From Lentisalinibacter orientalis (GTDB lineage Bacteria; Pseudomonadota; Gammaproteobacteria; Steroidobacterales; Woeseiaceae): 64,000 nt of DNA. How positions within the stretch are numbered: position 1 is the stretch's first letter; every line of letters starts with the position of its first letter. Location of the stretch: assembly GCF_040706535.1 (NCBI RefSeq), contig NZ_JAPDRJ010000001.1, positions 992,001 through 1,056,000 of the forward strand. The letters run 5' to 3'. The translations under genes and the position numbers were made by a program. A model generated the notes under the pieces. It did not search any database. It was not told the origin of the DNA and saw nothing but the letters and a program-made list of their open reading frames with translations. Shown piece after piece: positions 7,548-14,974 of this stretch.

Positions 7548-8369
7548 ATGCGCTTTTCCCGCCACCGGGCCGCCAACCTCATGCATCCGCTCGACCATCT
7601 CTACCTGCTGCTGCTCGTGGTCGGCCTGCCGCTCTACAGCGCCTGGTCCTGGCGGCGCTGGCTGGCGAAGCTCGCCGCCGGCCACCGGCCGCGGCGGTTG
7701 CGGCTCTATCTCGGCAGCCTGGCGCAGCTCTGGCTCGTGTTCGGCGTGCTCGCCGCCTGCTGGTGGTGGCTGGGCCGCTCACCCGGCCCGCTTGGCTTCA
7801 CCGCGCCCGGCGGCACCGGCTTCTGGCTGGGCGCCGTCCTGGTGGCGCTGGCCACCGGCGTCTTCCTGCAGTCCTGGCGCAGTATGGTGCGGGCCGATGC
7901 GGCCGAGCGGCGGCGCTACCGCGAGCAGCTGGCCGAACTGGGGCAGATGATGCCGCGCAACGGCCGGGAATACGGGGGCTTCGTTGCGCTCTCACTCACC
8001 GCGGGCGTGGTGGAGGAGACCATCTTCCGCGGCTGGCTCATCTGGTATCTGCAGGCGTGGATGCCGCTGACGGCCGCCGTGGTCGTCTCGTCGGCCGCGT
8101 TCGGCCTGGCCCATCTCTACCAGGGCGCCGCGGGCGTCGCCAAGACCGGCGTCATCGGTCTGTTGATGGCGCTGCTGTACCTGCTGAGCGGCTCGCTCTG
8201 GCTGCCCATCGTCGCCCACGCCATGATCGACGTTCTGCAGGGGGCGACCATGATGGAGCTGTACCGCCGGCGCTCCGGTGACGGGGGCGACGGGGACGAG
8301 GACGGCGACAGGGACGGCGACAGGGACGGCGAGGGCGACGTGCCGCCGGCTGCTACGATTGACCGATGA
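7548..8369 (+). CDS. CPBP family intramembrane metalloprotease
   Basis: A 273-residue multi-span inner-membrane protein with the Abi/CPBP signature: Glu156-Glu157 and Arg161 in VEETIFRGW, His in AAFGLAHLYQG, and a final His in AHAMIDV. These residues line the membrane-embedded active site of Rce1-type proteases. Some members serve in bacteriocin immunity or protein maturation, but no such partner is here. The ATG at 7548 gives a basic N-terminus; an internal ATG at 7581 (MHPLDHLYLL) is an equally good start. The C-terminus is an Asp/Gly-rich tail coded by a 12-bp tandem repeat (8301-8336), probably length-variable. It overlaps the next gene by 4 bp (ATGA). Confidence 0.85.
   Translation: MRFSRHRAANLMHPLDHLYLLLLVVGLPLYSAWSWRRWLAKLAAGHRPRRLRLYLGSLAQLWLVFGVLAACWWWLGRSPGPLGFTAPGGTGFWLGAVLVALATGVFLQSWRSMVRADAAERRRYREQLAELGQMMPRNGREYGGFVALSLTAGVVEETIFRGWLIWYLQAWMPLTAAVVVSSAAFGLAHLYQGAAGVAKTGVIGLLMALLYLLSGSLWLPIVAHAMIDVLQGATMMELYRRRSGDGGDGDEDGDRDGDRDGEGDVPPAATIDR
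8301..8336. repeat. 12-bp tandem repeat inside the CPBP gene
   Basis: Three copies (the third degenerate) of gacggcgacagg code for Asp-Gly-Asp-Arg units at the very C-terminus of the CPBP protease. Such in-frame 12-mers can change in number without disrupting the reading frame. Confidence 0.7.
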
Positions 8370-9526
8370 CACCTCAGCCGATGACTCCCGAGAGCAAACT
8401 GCCCGAGGTTGGCACGACCATCTTCACGGTGATGTCCGCCCTGGCCGCGGAACACGGTGCCATCAACCTCTCCCAGGGCTTCCCGGACTTCGAGCCGCCC
8501 GGCTTCCTGCTGGACCGGGTCACCCGGCATCTGCACGAGGGCAGGAACCAGTATGCGCCCATGACCGGCGTGCCGGCGCTGGCGGAAGCCGTGGCGGAGA
8601 AGATCGGCGAGCTCTACGGCGCGGCGGTGGACCCGGCGGCCGAGGTCACCGTCACCAGCGGCGCCACCGAGGCGCTGTTCTGCGCCATCCACGCCGTGGT
8701 GCGGCCGGGCGACGAGGTGATCGCCTTCGACCCCGCCTACGACGCCTACGAGCCCGCGGTGCGACTTGCCGGCGGACGCACGGTGCATCTGCCGCTGGCG
8801 GCACCGGACTTCGCCCTGCCCTGGGCGGCGCTGGAGCAGGCGCTGACGCCCCGCACCCGGCTGGTGATCGTCAACTCGCCCCACAATCCCACCGGCGCGG
8901 TGCTGGCAGCGGCAGACCTGGCGCGGCTCGGCAGCCTGCTGGCGGGGCGGCAGTGCTATCTGCTGGCGGACGAGGTCTACGAGCATATCGTCTTCGACGG
9001 CGCCGCCCACGCGAGCGTGCTGGCCGAGCCCTCGCTGCGGGATCGCAGCTTCGCCGTGTTCTCCTTCGGCAAGACCTACCACGCCACCGGCTGGAAGGTG
9101 GGCTACGCCGTGGCACCGCCCGCACTCACGGGGGAGTTCCGCAAGGTGCACCAGTTCGTCACCTTCACTACCAGCACGCCCATGCAGTGGGCGCTGGCGG
9201 ACATGCTGCGCGAGCATCCCGAACACCACCGCGAGCTGTCCGCGTTCTACCAGGTCCGCCGGGACCGTTTCCGCGAGATGCTGGCGCCGTCGCGCTTCGA
9301 GCTGCGGCCCTGTGCCGGCACCTATTTCCAGCTGGCCGACTACGGCCGCATCTCCGACGAGCCGGATACCGAGTTCGTTCGCCGCCTCACCGCGGAGCAC
9401 GGCGTGGCCGCCATCCCCGTCTCGGTCTTTTACGATAGCCCGCCGGACGCACGTCTCGTACGCTTCTGTTTCGCGAAAGAAGAAGAGACGCTGGCCCGGG
9501 CCGCGGAGGTGCTGTGCAGGATCTAG
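8366..9526 (+). CDS. ybdL: Methionine/glutamine aminotransferase (YbdL-like)
   Basis: A 386-residue fold-type I PLP enzyme, class I/II. NLSQGFPDF near the N-terminus, NSPHNPTG, ADEVYEHIVFDG and the Schiff-base Lys236 in SFGKTYHATGWKVGY are all present and match YbdL, which prefers methionine and other unbranched or aromatic substrates. YbdL-type enzymes work as glutamine transaminases that re-aminate 4-methylthio-2-oxobutyrate to methionine. The next gene, overlapping by 13 bp, codes for an omega-amidase that removes the resulting alpha-ketoglutaramate and so pulls the reaction forward. This pairing supports a methionine-salvage role. The start ATG overlaps the end of the CPBP gene; an alternative ATG lies five codons downstream. 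Confidence 0.9.
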   Translation: MTPQPMTPESKLPEVGTTIFTVMSALAAEHGAINLSQGFPDFEPPGFLLDRVTRHLHEGRNQYAPMTGVPALAEAVAEKIGELYGAAVDPAAEVTVTSGATEALFCAIHAVVRPGDEVIAFDPAYDAYEPAVRLAGGRTVHLPLAAPDFALPWAALEQALTPRTRLVIVNSPHNPTGAVLAAADLARLGSLLAGRQCYLLADEVYEHIVFDGAAHASVLAEPSLRDRSFAVFSFGKTYHATGWKVGYAVAPPALTGEFRKVHQFVTFTTSTPMQWALADMLREHPEHHRELSAFYQVRRDRFREMLAPSRFELRPCAGTYFQLADYGRISDEPDTEFVRRLTAEHGVAAIPVSVFYDSPPDARLVRFCFAKEEETLARAAEVLCRI

Positions 9527-10299
9527 AAGTCGCCATCATCCAGGACGAGCTCGACTGGCACGACCCGGCCGCCAACCGGCGCCGGTTCGACGAGCACCTG
9601 CGGCATCTGCCGCCGGCCGACCTGATCGTGCTGCCGGAGATGTTCACCACCGGTTTCACCATGGCCGCCGCCGAGCACGCGGAGACCATGGACGGTCTCA
9701 CCGTGGCCTGGATGCAGGAGCATGCCCGCAGCCGCGATGCCGTGATCTGCGGCAGCGTCATCATCCGGGAGACGCGCTTCGGCGAAGCTCGCTACTTCAA
9801 CCGGCTGATCTGGGCGACGCCGGAGGGCACGGTCAATCACTACGACAAGCGTCACCTGTTCCGCCACGCCGGCGAGACGGAGCACTACAGCGCCGGCAGC
9901 GACCGGGTGGTGGTGGAGCACCGGGGCTGGCGCATCGCGCCGATGGTCTGCTACGACCTGCGCTTCCCTGTCTGGAGCCGCCATAGCCACGACTGCGACG
10001 CCCTGGTGTACGTGGCCAACTGGCCGGCGCCCCGGCATTTCGCGTGGGAGAGCCTGCTCAGGGCCCGGGCCATCGAAAACCAGTGCTACGTCATCGGCGT
10101 GAACCGGGCCGGCCGGGACGGCAACGGGCTCGACTATCGGGGCGGCAGCGCCGCCGTCGATTTCCTCGGCGCCACGGCGACGGACTGCGGGCAGGAGCCC
10201 TGCGTGACCACCACCGTTCTGTCCCTGGCGGCCCTGCGCGCGTTCCGCCGGGATTATCCTTTCCATCTGGACGCAGACCCCTTCCGTTTGTCAGACTAG
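9514..10299 (+). CDS. yafV: Omega-amidase / nitrilase-family hydrolase (YafV-like)
   Basis: A 261-residue carbon-nitrogen hydrolase with the complete Glu-Lys-Cys triad: Glu42 in LPEMFTTGF, Lys112 in YDKRHLF and Cys146 in MVCYDLRFPVW. The sequence is closest in pattern to the YafV/Nit2 omega-amidases, which hydrolyse alpha-ketoglutaramate to 2-oxoglutarate and ammonia. The GTG start lies within the end of the aminotransferase gene, so translation is coupled and the two enzymes are probably made in step: the transaminase generates alpha-ketoglutaramate from glutamine, this enzyme removes it. The protein has no signal peptide and should be cytoplasmic. I consider other nitrilase-family roles unlikely given the context. 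Confidence 0.9.
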   Translation: MQDLEVAIIQDELDWHDPAANRRRFDEHLRHLPPADLIVLPEMFTTGFTMAAAEHAETMDGLTVAWMQEHARSRDAVICGSVIIRETRFGEARYFNRLIWATPEGTVNHYDKRHLFRHAGETEHYSAGSDRVVVEHRGWRIAPMVCYDLRFPVWSRHSHDCDALVYVANWPAPRHFAWESLLRARAIENQCYVIGVNRAGRDGNGLDYRGGSAAVDFLGATATDCGQEPCVTTTVLSLAALRAFRRDYPFHLDADPFRLSD

Positions 10300-10471
10300 T
10301 AGGACTGAACATAAGGCGCCGGTGCGGGGCAAGGACCCGCCCGCCGTGCGCCCCGGCGCCGCTACAGAAGCTCCGCCCGCCGGGCGGGGAAACGGAGAGA
10401 GCGGCCGCCGCAGCCCGTGCCGGCCCCGGCACCGAAGGCGCTCCGCGGAGACCGCTCCGAGGAGCGCGGAC

Positions 10472-11653
10472 ATGGCTACGACCCGTCACCATCACTGGCG
10501 CTCGCGTGCGGACGAGCGCTACACGCCGCAGGCTGCTGACGAATCATCCGGAGAACGCGCGCTGCAGCGCCTCATCGAACCGGCCGGCCTGACCGTGAAC
10601 GGCAACGAGCCCTGGGACCCGGTGATCCGGGACCAGCGGGCCTGCGCCGAGATTCTGCGCCGCGGTTCCCTCGGCGCCGGCGAGGCCTACATGCGCGGCT
10701 GGTGGGATTCCCGCGACCTGTCCGACCTGTTCTACCGGCTGCTGCGGGCCGGGCTGCCGACCGGCTTCGGCCGCTGGCAGGTGCTGAAGCTCGCTCTGCG
10801 GGAATGGCTCACCAACCCCCAGCGGGCCGGCAAGGCCTTCCAGATCGGCGAGGCGCACTACGACCGGGGCAACGACCTCTTCCGGGCCATGCTGGACAAG
10901 CGCCTGGTCTACAGCTGCGGCTACTGGGCTGGCGTGGACGACCTGGATGCCGCCCAGGGCCAGAAGCTCGACCTCATCTGCCGCAAGCTCGGCCTGCGCG
11001 CCGGTCAGCGGGTGCTCGACATCGGCTGCGGCTGGGGCAGCTTCTGCCGTTTCGCCGCCGAACGCTATGGCGTCTCGACGGTGGGCGTCACGGTCTCCCG
11101 CGAGCAGGTGGAGCTCGGCCGCGAGCTGTGCGACGGCCTGCCCGTGGAACTGAGGCTGCAGGACTACCGCGAGCTGGACGGGTCCTTCGATCATATTGTC
11201 TCGGTGGGCATGGCCGAGCACGTCGGGGTGAAGAACTACGGCACGCTGCTCGACGTGGCGCGGCGCTGCCTGAAGCCCGGCGGGCTGTTCCTGCTGCATA
11301 CCATCGGCCGGCCCCGCACCACCCGCTCGGCGGACCCCTGGATCAACCGCTACATCTTCCCCAACGGCCATCTGCCGTCCCTGCGCCAGCTGACGGCCGC
11401 CTGCGAGGGCCGCTTCGTGGTGGAGGACGTGCACAACTTCGGGGCCGACTACGACCGCACGCTGATGGCCTGGTTCGCCAACTTCGACGCAGCCTGGCCG
11501 GCGCTGCGGGAGCGCTACGACGAGACCTTCTACCGCATGTGGAAGTACTACCTGCTGTCCTGCGCCGGCGCCTTCCGGGCCCGGGACATCCAGCTCTGGC
11601 AGTTGGTGCTGTCGCCGCGGGGCCTCGAGGGAGGCTATCGTCGTCCGCAGTAG
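10472..11653 (+). CDS. cfa: Cyclopropane-fatty-acyl-phospholipid synthase
   Basis: The 393-residue product is close to the usual Cfa length. The ATG at 10472 follows a GAGGAGCG site; upstream in-frame codons give a Pro/Arg-rich stretch unlike the family. The N-terminal domain (residues 1-110; GEAYMRGWWD) binds lipid. The C-terminal domain holds the SAM motif VLDIGCGWGSFCRFAAERYG, the bicarbonate-site region VGMAEHVGVKNYG, and a late Tyr-rich stretch (YRMWKYYLLSCAGAFRAR). The enzyme methylenates cis double bonds of membrane phospholipids using SAM, usually as cells enter stationary phase or meet acid or solvent stress. The 172 bp upstream are gene-free and should hold its promoter, but I see no clear -10/-35 there. 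Confidence 0.93.
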   Translation: MATTRHHHWRSRADERYTPQAADESSGERALQRLIEPAGLTVNGNEPWDPVIRDQRACAEILRRGSLGAGEAYMRGWWDSRDLSDLFYRLLRAGLPTGFGRWQVLKLALREWLTNPQRAGKAFQIGEAHYDRGNDLFRAMLDKRLVYSCGYWAGVDDLDAAQGQKLDLICRKLGLRAGQRVLDIGCGWGSFCRFAAERYGVSTVGVTVSREQVELGRELCDGLPVELRLQDYRELDGSFDHIVSVGMAEHVGVKNYGTLLDVARRCLKPGGLFLLHTIGRPRTTRSADPWINRYIFPNGHLPSLRQLTAACEGRFVVEDVHNFGADYDRTLMAWFANFDAAWPALRERYDETFYRMWKYYLLSCAGAFRARDIQLWQLVLSPRGLEGGYRRPQ

Positions 11654-11734
11654 TCGCCCGCGGTAGTTTTCCGCGCTGGCCGCCCCCGGTAGCCGGCCTC
11701 CAGGGGTATTGCAGACCCCGATTTCCGATGGTAA

Positions 11735-11747
11735 CTTGTTCAACAAG
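11735..11747. promoter_or_regulatory. Perfect 13-bp palindrome upstream of carotenoid oxygenase gene
   Basis: CTTGTTCAACAAG is a perfect inverted repeat around a single central C, 29 bp before the ATG and 18 bp before its GAGGGA ribosome site. Size and position suit an operator for a TetR- or MarR-type repressor. No such regulator gene is next to it. Confidence 0.45.
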
Positions 11748-11776
11748 ACTTACACGGGAACATCGAGGGATTGACC

Positions 11777-13264
11777 ATGCCTGTCGAACGCGTCGCACAC
11801 ATCGAGTCCACTGTCCGCACCAAGGATCACCCCTACCTGAATCTGCAGGAGGCCTGGCGGCCCAACTACGACGAGTACAACGCCACCGACATGGAAGTGA
11901 TCGGCGAGATCCCCGCCGACATCGACGGCGTCTATCTCCGTAACACCGAGAATCAGGTGCACGAGCCCATCGGCCGCTACCACCCCTTCGACGGCGACGG
12001 CATGATCCACATGATCAGCTTCGCCGACGGCAAGGCGGAGTACCGCAACCGCTTCGTGCGCACCAAGGGCTTTATGGCGGAGCAGGAGGCCGGGCACTCG
12101 CTGTGGGCCGGGCTGATGGAGCACCCGTCGTCGTCCACCCGTCACGGCTGGGGCGCGCAGGAGTGGCTGAAGGATTCGTCGTCGACCGACGTCATCGTCC
12201 ATGCCGGCCGGGTGCTCTCCACCTTCTACCAGTGCGGCGAGGGCTATCGGCTCGACCCCTACACGCTGGAGCAGTTCGGCACGGAGGGCTGGGTGCCGCT
12301 GGACGGCATCTCCGCCCATACCAAGCTCGACGAGCAGACCGGCGAGCTGCTGTTCTTCAACTACTCCAAGCATCCGCCGTACATGCACTACGGCGTGGTG
12401 GGGCCGGACAACAAACTGAAGCACTACGTGCCCGTGCCGCTGCCGGGTCCGCGCCTGCCTCATGACATGGCGTTCACGGAGAACTACGCCATCCTGAACG
12501 ACATGCCGTTGTACTGGGACGAGAAGATGCTGGAGCGCGGCGTCCACGCCGTGCGCATGCACAAGGACACGCCGAGCCGCTTCGCCGTGATCCCGCGCAT
12601 GGGCCAGCCGGAGGATATCAAGTGGTTCGAGGCCGAGCCCACCTACGTGCTGCACTGGCTGAACGCCTGGGAGGAGGGCGACGAGGTGGTCCTCGACGGC
12701 TACTTCCAGGAGCATCCGGAGCCGGCCAACTACGACGGCGCGCCGTCGGGCTTCGAGCGCATGATGGCCTATCTCGACCAGGGCCTGCTCATGCCGCGCC
12801 TGCACCGCTGGCGTTTCAACATGAAGACCGGCGAGACGAAGGAAGAGCGCCTCGACGACCGCACGCTGGAGTTCGGCACCATCAACCAGCGCCACGGCGG
12901 CCGCGCCTACCGTTACGGCTACAGCGCAGTGCCCGTCGACGGCTGGTTCATGTTCAAGGGCTTCACCAAGCACGACATGGAGACGGGCGCCTCCTCGACC
13001 GTGGAGCTCGGCGAAGGCCGCTACGGCAGCGAGGCCGGCTTCGCTCCCCGGGTGGGCGCGACGTCCGAGGACGACGGCTATCTGGTCACCTTCGTCTCCG
13101 ACGTGAACGAGGACCGCTCCGAGGCCCTGCTGATCGACGCCACCGACTTCGAGGCGGGGCCGGTCTGCCGCATCATCCTGCCGCACCGCATCTCCAGCGG
13201 CACGCATGCCACCTGGGCGCACGGCGAGGATATCCGCAAGGCGCAGCAGACCCTGGGCCTTTGA
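11777..13264 (+). CDS. Carotenoid oxygenase (RPE65/CCD) family dioxygenase
   Basis: A 495-residue enzyme of the Fe(II) carotenoid-cleavage family. The four iron-binding histidines are visible in their usual settings: His181 (SAHTKLDEQTGEL), His229 (LPHDMAFTENYAI), His293 (LHWLNAWEEGDE) and His477 (SGTHATWAHG); the N-terminal FDGDGMIH motif is also present. No signal peptide. Members cleave a central C=C bond in carotenoids, apocarotenoids or stilbenes such as lignostilbene. The next two genes, a tannase-family esterase and a TonB-dependent receptor, favour a plant-derived aromatic substrate over a carotenoid, but that is inference. I use ATG 11777; a TTG two codons earlier is possible but has a poorer position relative to GAGGGA. 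Confidence 0.9.
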   Translation: MPVERVAHIESTVRTKDHPYLNLQEAWRPNYDEYNATDMEVIGEIPADIDGVYLRNTENQVHEPIGRYHPFDGDGMIHMISFADGKAEYRNRFVRTKGFMAEQEAGHSLWAGLMEHPSSSTRHGWGAQEWLKDSSSTDVIVHAGRVLSTFYQCGEGYRLDPYTLEQFGTEGWVPLDGISAHTKLDEQTGELLFFNYSKHPPYMHYGVVGPDNKLKHYVPVPLPGPRLPHDMAFTENYAILNDMPLYWDEKMLERGVHAVRMHKDTPSRFAVIPRMGQPEDIKWFEAEPTYVLHWLNAWEEGDEVVLDGYFQEHPEPANYDGAPSGFERMMAYLDQGLLMPRLHRWRFNMKTGETKEERLDDRTLEFGTINQRHGGRAYRYGYSAVPVDGWFMFKGFTKHDMETGASSTVELGEGRYGSEAGFAPRVGATSEDDGYLVTFVSDVNEDRSEALLIDATDFEAGPVCRIILPHRISSGTHATWAHGEDIRKAQQTLGL

Positions 13265-13280
13265 CGGCGGGCTTTGCCGG

Positions 13281-13344
13281 TAAGAGGGCCTTCAGGCCCG
13301 ATGAATCGGACCCGGCGCCGGGTCGGGCCTGAAGGCCCTCCTAC
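13281..13344. repeat. REP pair (inverted) between oxygenase and esterase genes
   Basis: Two 22-bp REP units facing each other (13281-13301, head degenerate as TAAGAG; 13323-13344) with a short spacer. Each unit folds as GGGCCT-TC-AGGCCC. Together they would also form a larger cruciform. The cluster begins 16 bp after the oxygenase stop and ends 6 bp before the esterase ATG. Confidence 0.85.
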
Positions 13345-13350
13345 GGTGCC

Positions 13351-14886
13351 ATGATCCGCGGGTTCTTCATCCTCGTCTGCGTCGCGCTCGGCGGTTGCGC
13401 CGGCGCGCCCGGTCCCGCCGCCGACTGCGCCGGGGTCGCGGCGCAGCCGCTGCCCGGCGGCACCGTCAACGACGCGGACGTCGTCGACGAAGACGACGGG
13501 CTCCCCGCCTATTGCCGCGTGCGCGGCGTCATCGAACCGCGCATCGGCTACGAGGCCCGGCTGCCGGTGGCCGGCTGGAACGGCAAGTACTACCAGGCCG
13601 GCTGCGGCGGATTCTGCGGCAGCGTCCTGCCGGACAAGCCCGGCTTCTCCAACACCATCAACGAGGCGCTGAAGCTCGGCTACGCCGCCATCACGACGGA
13701 CGCCGGTCACAGCGGCGGACTCGGCGACGCCTCCTGGGCCGCGGACGACCCCGAGGCCGTCGAGGTCTACGCCCACCGCGCCATCCCGCTCACCCATCGC
13801 TTCGGCACCGCACTGGTCGCCCGCTACTACGGCGAGGCGCCCCGCTACGACTACTTCGGCGGCTGTTCCAACGGCGGCCGCATGGGGGCGATGGCGGCGC
13901 AGCGTTACCCGGCTCTGTTCGACGGCATCCTCGCCGGCGGCTCCGTGCTGGACCTCTCCGGCAACGGCGGCATCTACGGCCCCTGGGTGGTGCAGTCGAA
14001 CACGGACGGCGACGGGGAGCGCATCCTCACCCGGGAGAACTTCGCCCACAAACTGCCCGCGCTGGCCGCCGCGGTGCTCGCGCAATGCGACGGCGCCGAC
14101 GGCCGCGAGGACGGGCTGATCTCCGCGCCACGGGCCTGCGCCCCGGATCTGGAGGCGCTGCCCGCCTGTGGCGATGAGGCTGCGGCCGACGAGGGTGTCT
14201 GCTTCACCGCCGCCGAACGCCGGGTGCTGGCACGCTGGTACTCGGGGCCGCGGGACTCTGCCGGCCGGCAGCTCTACCCGGGCATGCCGCCCGGCAGCGA
14301 GCCGTACTGGGCCGTCTGGTTCCTCGACGCCGGCGGGCGCACGGCGCCGGGGAACGCGCTGGGCAGTGATTACCCGAGGTATCTCGGCCTCGCCGGCCGC
14401 GTCGGCGCCGACTGGAGCGCGCTCGATTTCGACTTCGACGCGGACCCGGCGCGACTGGCGGAAACGGCCTCCCTGCTGAATGCCACCGATCCGGACCTGG
14501 CCGCGTTCCGTGCCGCCGGCGGCAAGCTCCTGATGTGGCACGGCTGGGCCGATCCGCTGGTACTGCCCGACCAGAGCGTCGACTATCATCGCCGCGCTGC
14601 CGCGGCGGCCGGCGGCGAGCCGGACGATTTCCTGCGCCTGTTCATGATCCCCGGCCACGGCCACTGCTGGGAACTGCCGGCGGAGACGCCGGACCGCTTC
14701 AACCCCATCCGCGTGCTCGAGCGCTGGGTGGAGGAGGGCCGCCCGCCCGAGCGCATCGCGGCCACCGCCGCGGAACCGGAAGCCGCCCGGGTGCCGGAGG
14801 CGCTGCTGTGTCCCTGGCCGGATTCCGCCGTGGCCATCGCAGGGAGCGACGGAGAAACGGAACGGGTCTGCGCGTCGCGGCAATAG
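13351..14886 (+). CDS. Tannase/feruloyl esterase family protein (lipoprotein)
   Basis: A 511-residue secreted esterase with a lipobox-type signal (FILVCVALGGC). The tannase-family CS-D-HC arrangement is complete: nucleophile Ser173 next to Cys172 (GGCSNGGR), acid Asp401 (MWHGWADPLV) and base His438 next to Cys439 (GHGHCW); the two cysteines normally form a disulphide linking the catalytic residues. Family members release gallic, ferulic or related acids from esters; some hydrolyse synthetic esters. The lipid anchor would keep it on the cell surface or periplasmic face beside the TonB-dependent receptor coded next, a layout like nutrient-acquisition loci. The ATG lies directly after a REP pair, so no classical ribosome site is visible apart from the REP's own CTCCTAC arm. 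Confidence 0.9.
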   Translation: MIRGFFILVCVALGGCAGAPGPAADCAGVAAQPLPGGTVNDADVVDEDDGLPAYCRVRGVIEPRIGYEARLPVAGWNGKYYQAGCGGFCGSVLPDKPGFSNTINEALKLGYAAITTDAGHSGGLGDASWAADDPEAVEVYAHRAIPLTHRFGTALVARYYGEAPRYDYFGGCSNGGRMGAMAAQRYPALFDGILAGGSVLDLSGNGGIYGPWVVQSNTDGDGERILTRENFAHKLPALAAAVLAQCDGADGREDGLISAPRACAPDLEALPACGDEAAADEGVCFTAAERRVLARWYSGPRDSAGRQLYPGMPPGSEPYWAVWFLDAGGRTAPGNALGSDYPRYLGLAGRVGADWSALDFDFDADPARLAETASLLNATDPDLAAFRAAGGKLLMWHGWADPLVLPDQSVDYHRRAAAAAGGEPDDFLRLFMIPGHGHCWELPAETPDRFNPIRVLERWVEEGRPPERIAATAAEPEAARVPEALLCPWPDSAVAIAGSDGETERVCASRQ

Positions 14887-14974
14887 TTTCAGCAAGAAAT
14901 AACTGCCAGTTGCCTCTCCGACCGCGTATCTTTCACAATTAGACGCAGACGCCATCTCAGAGGGGAGATAGTTC

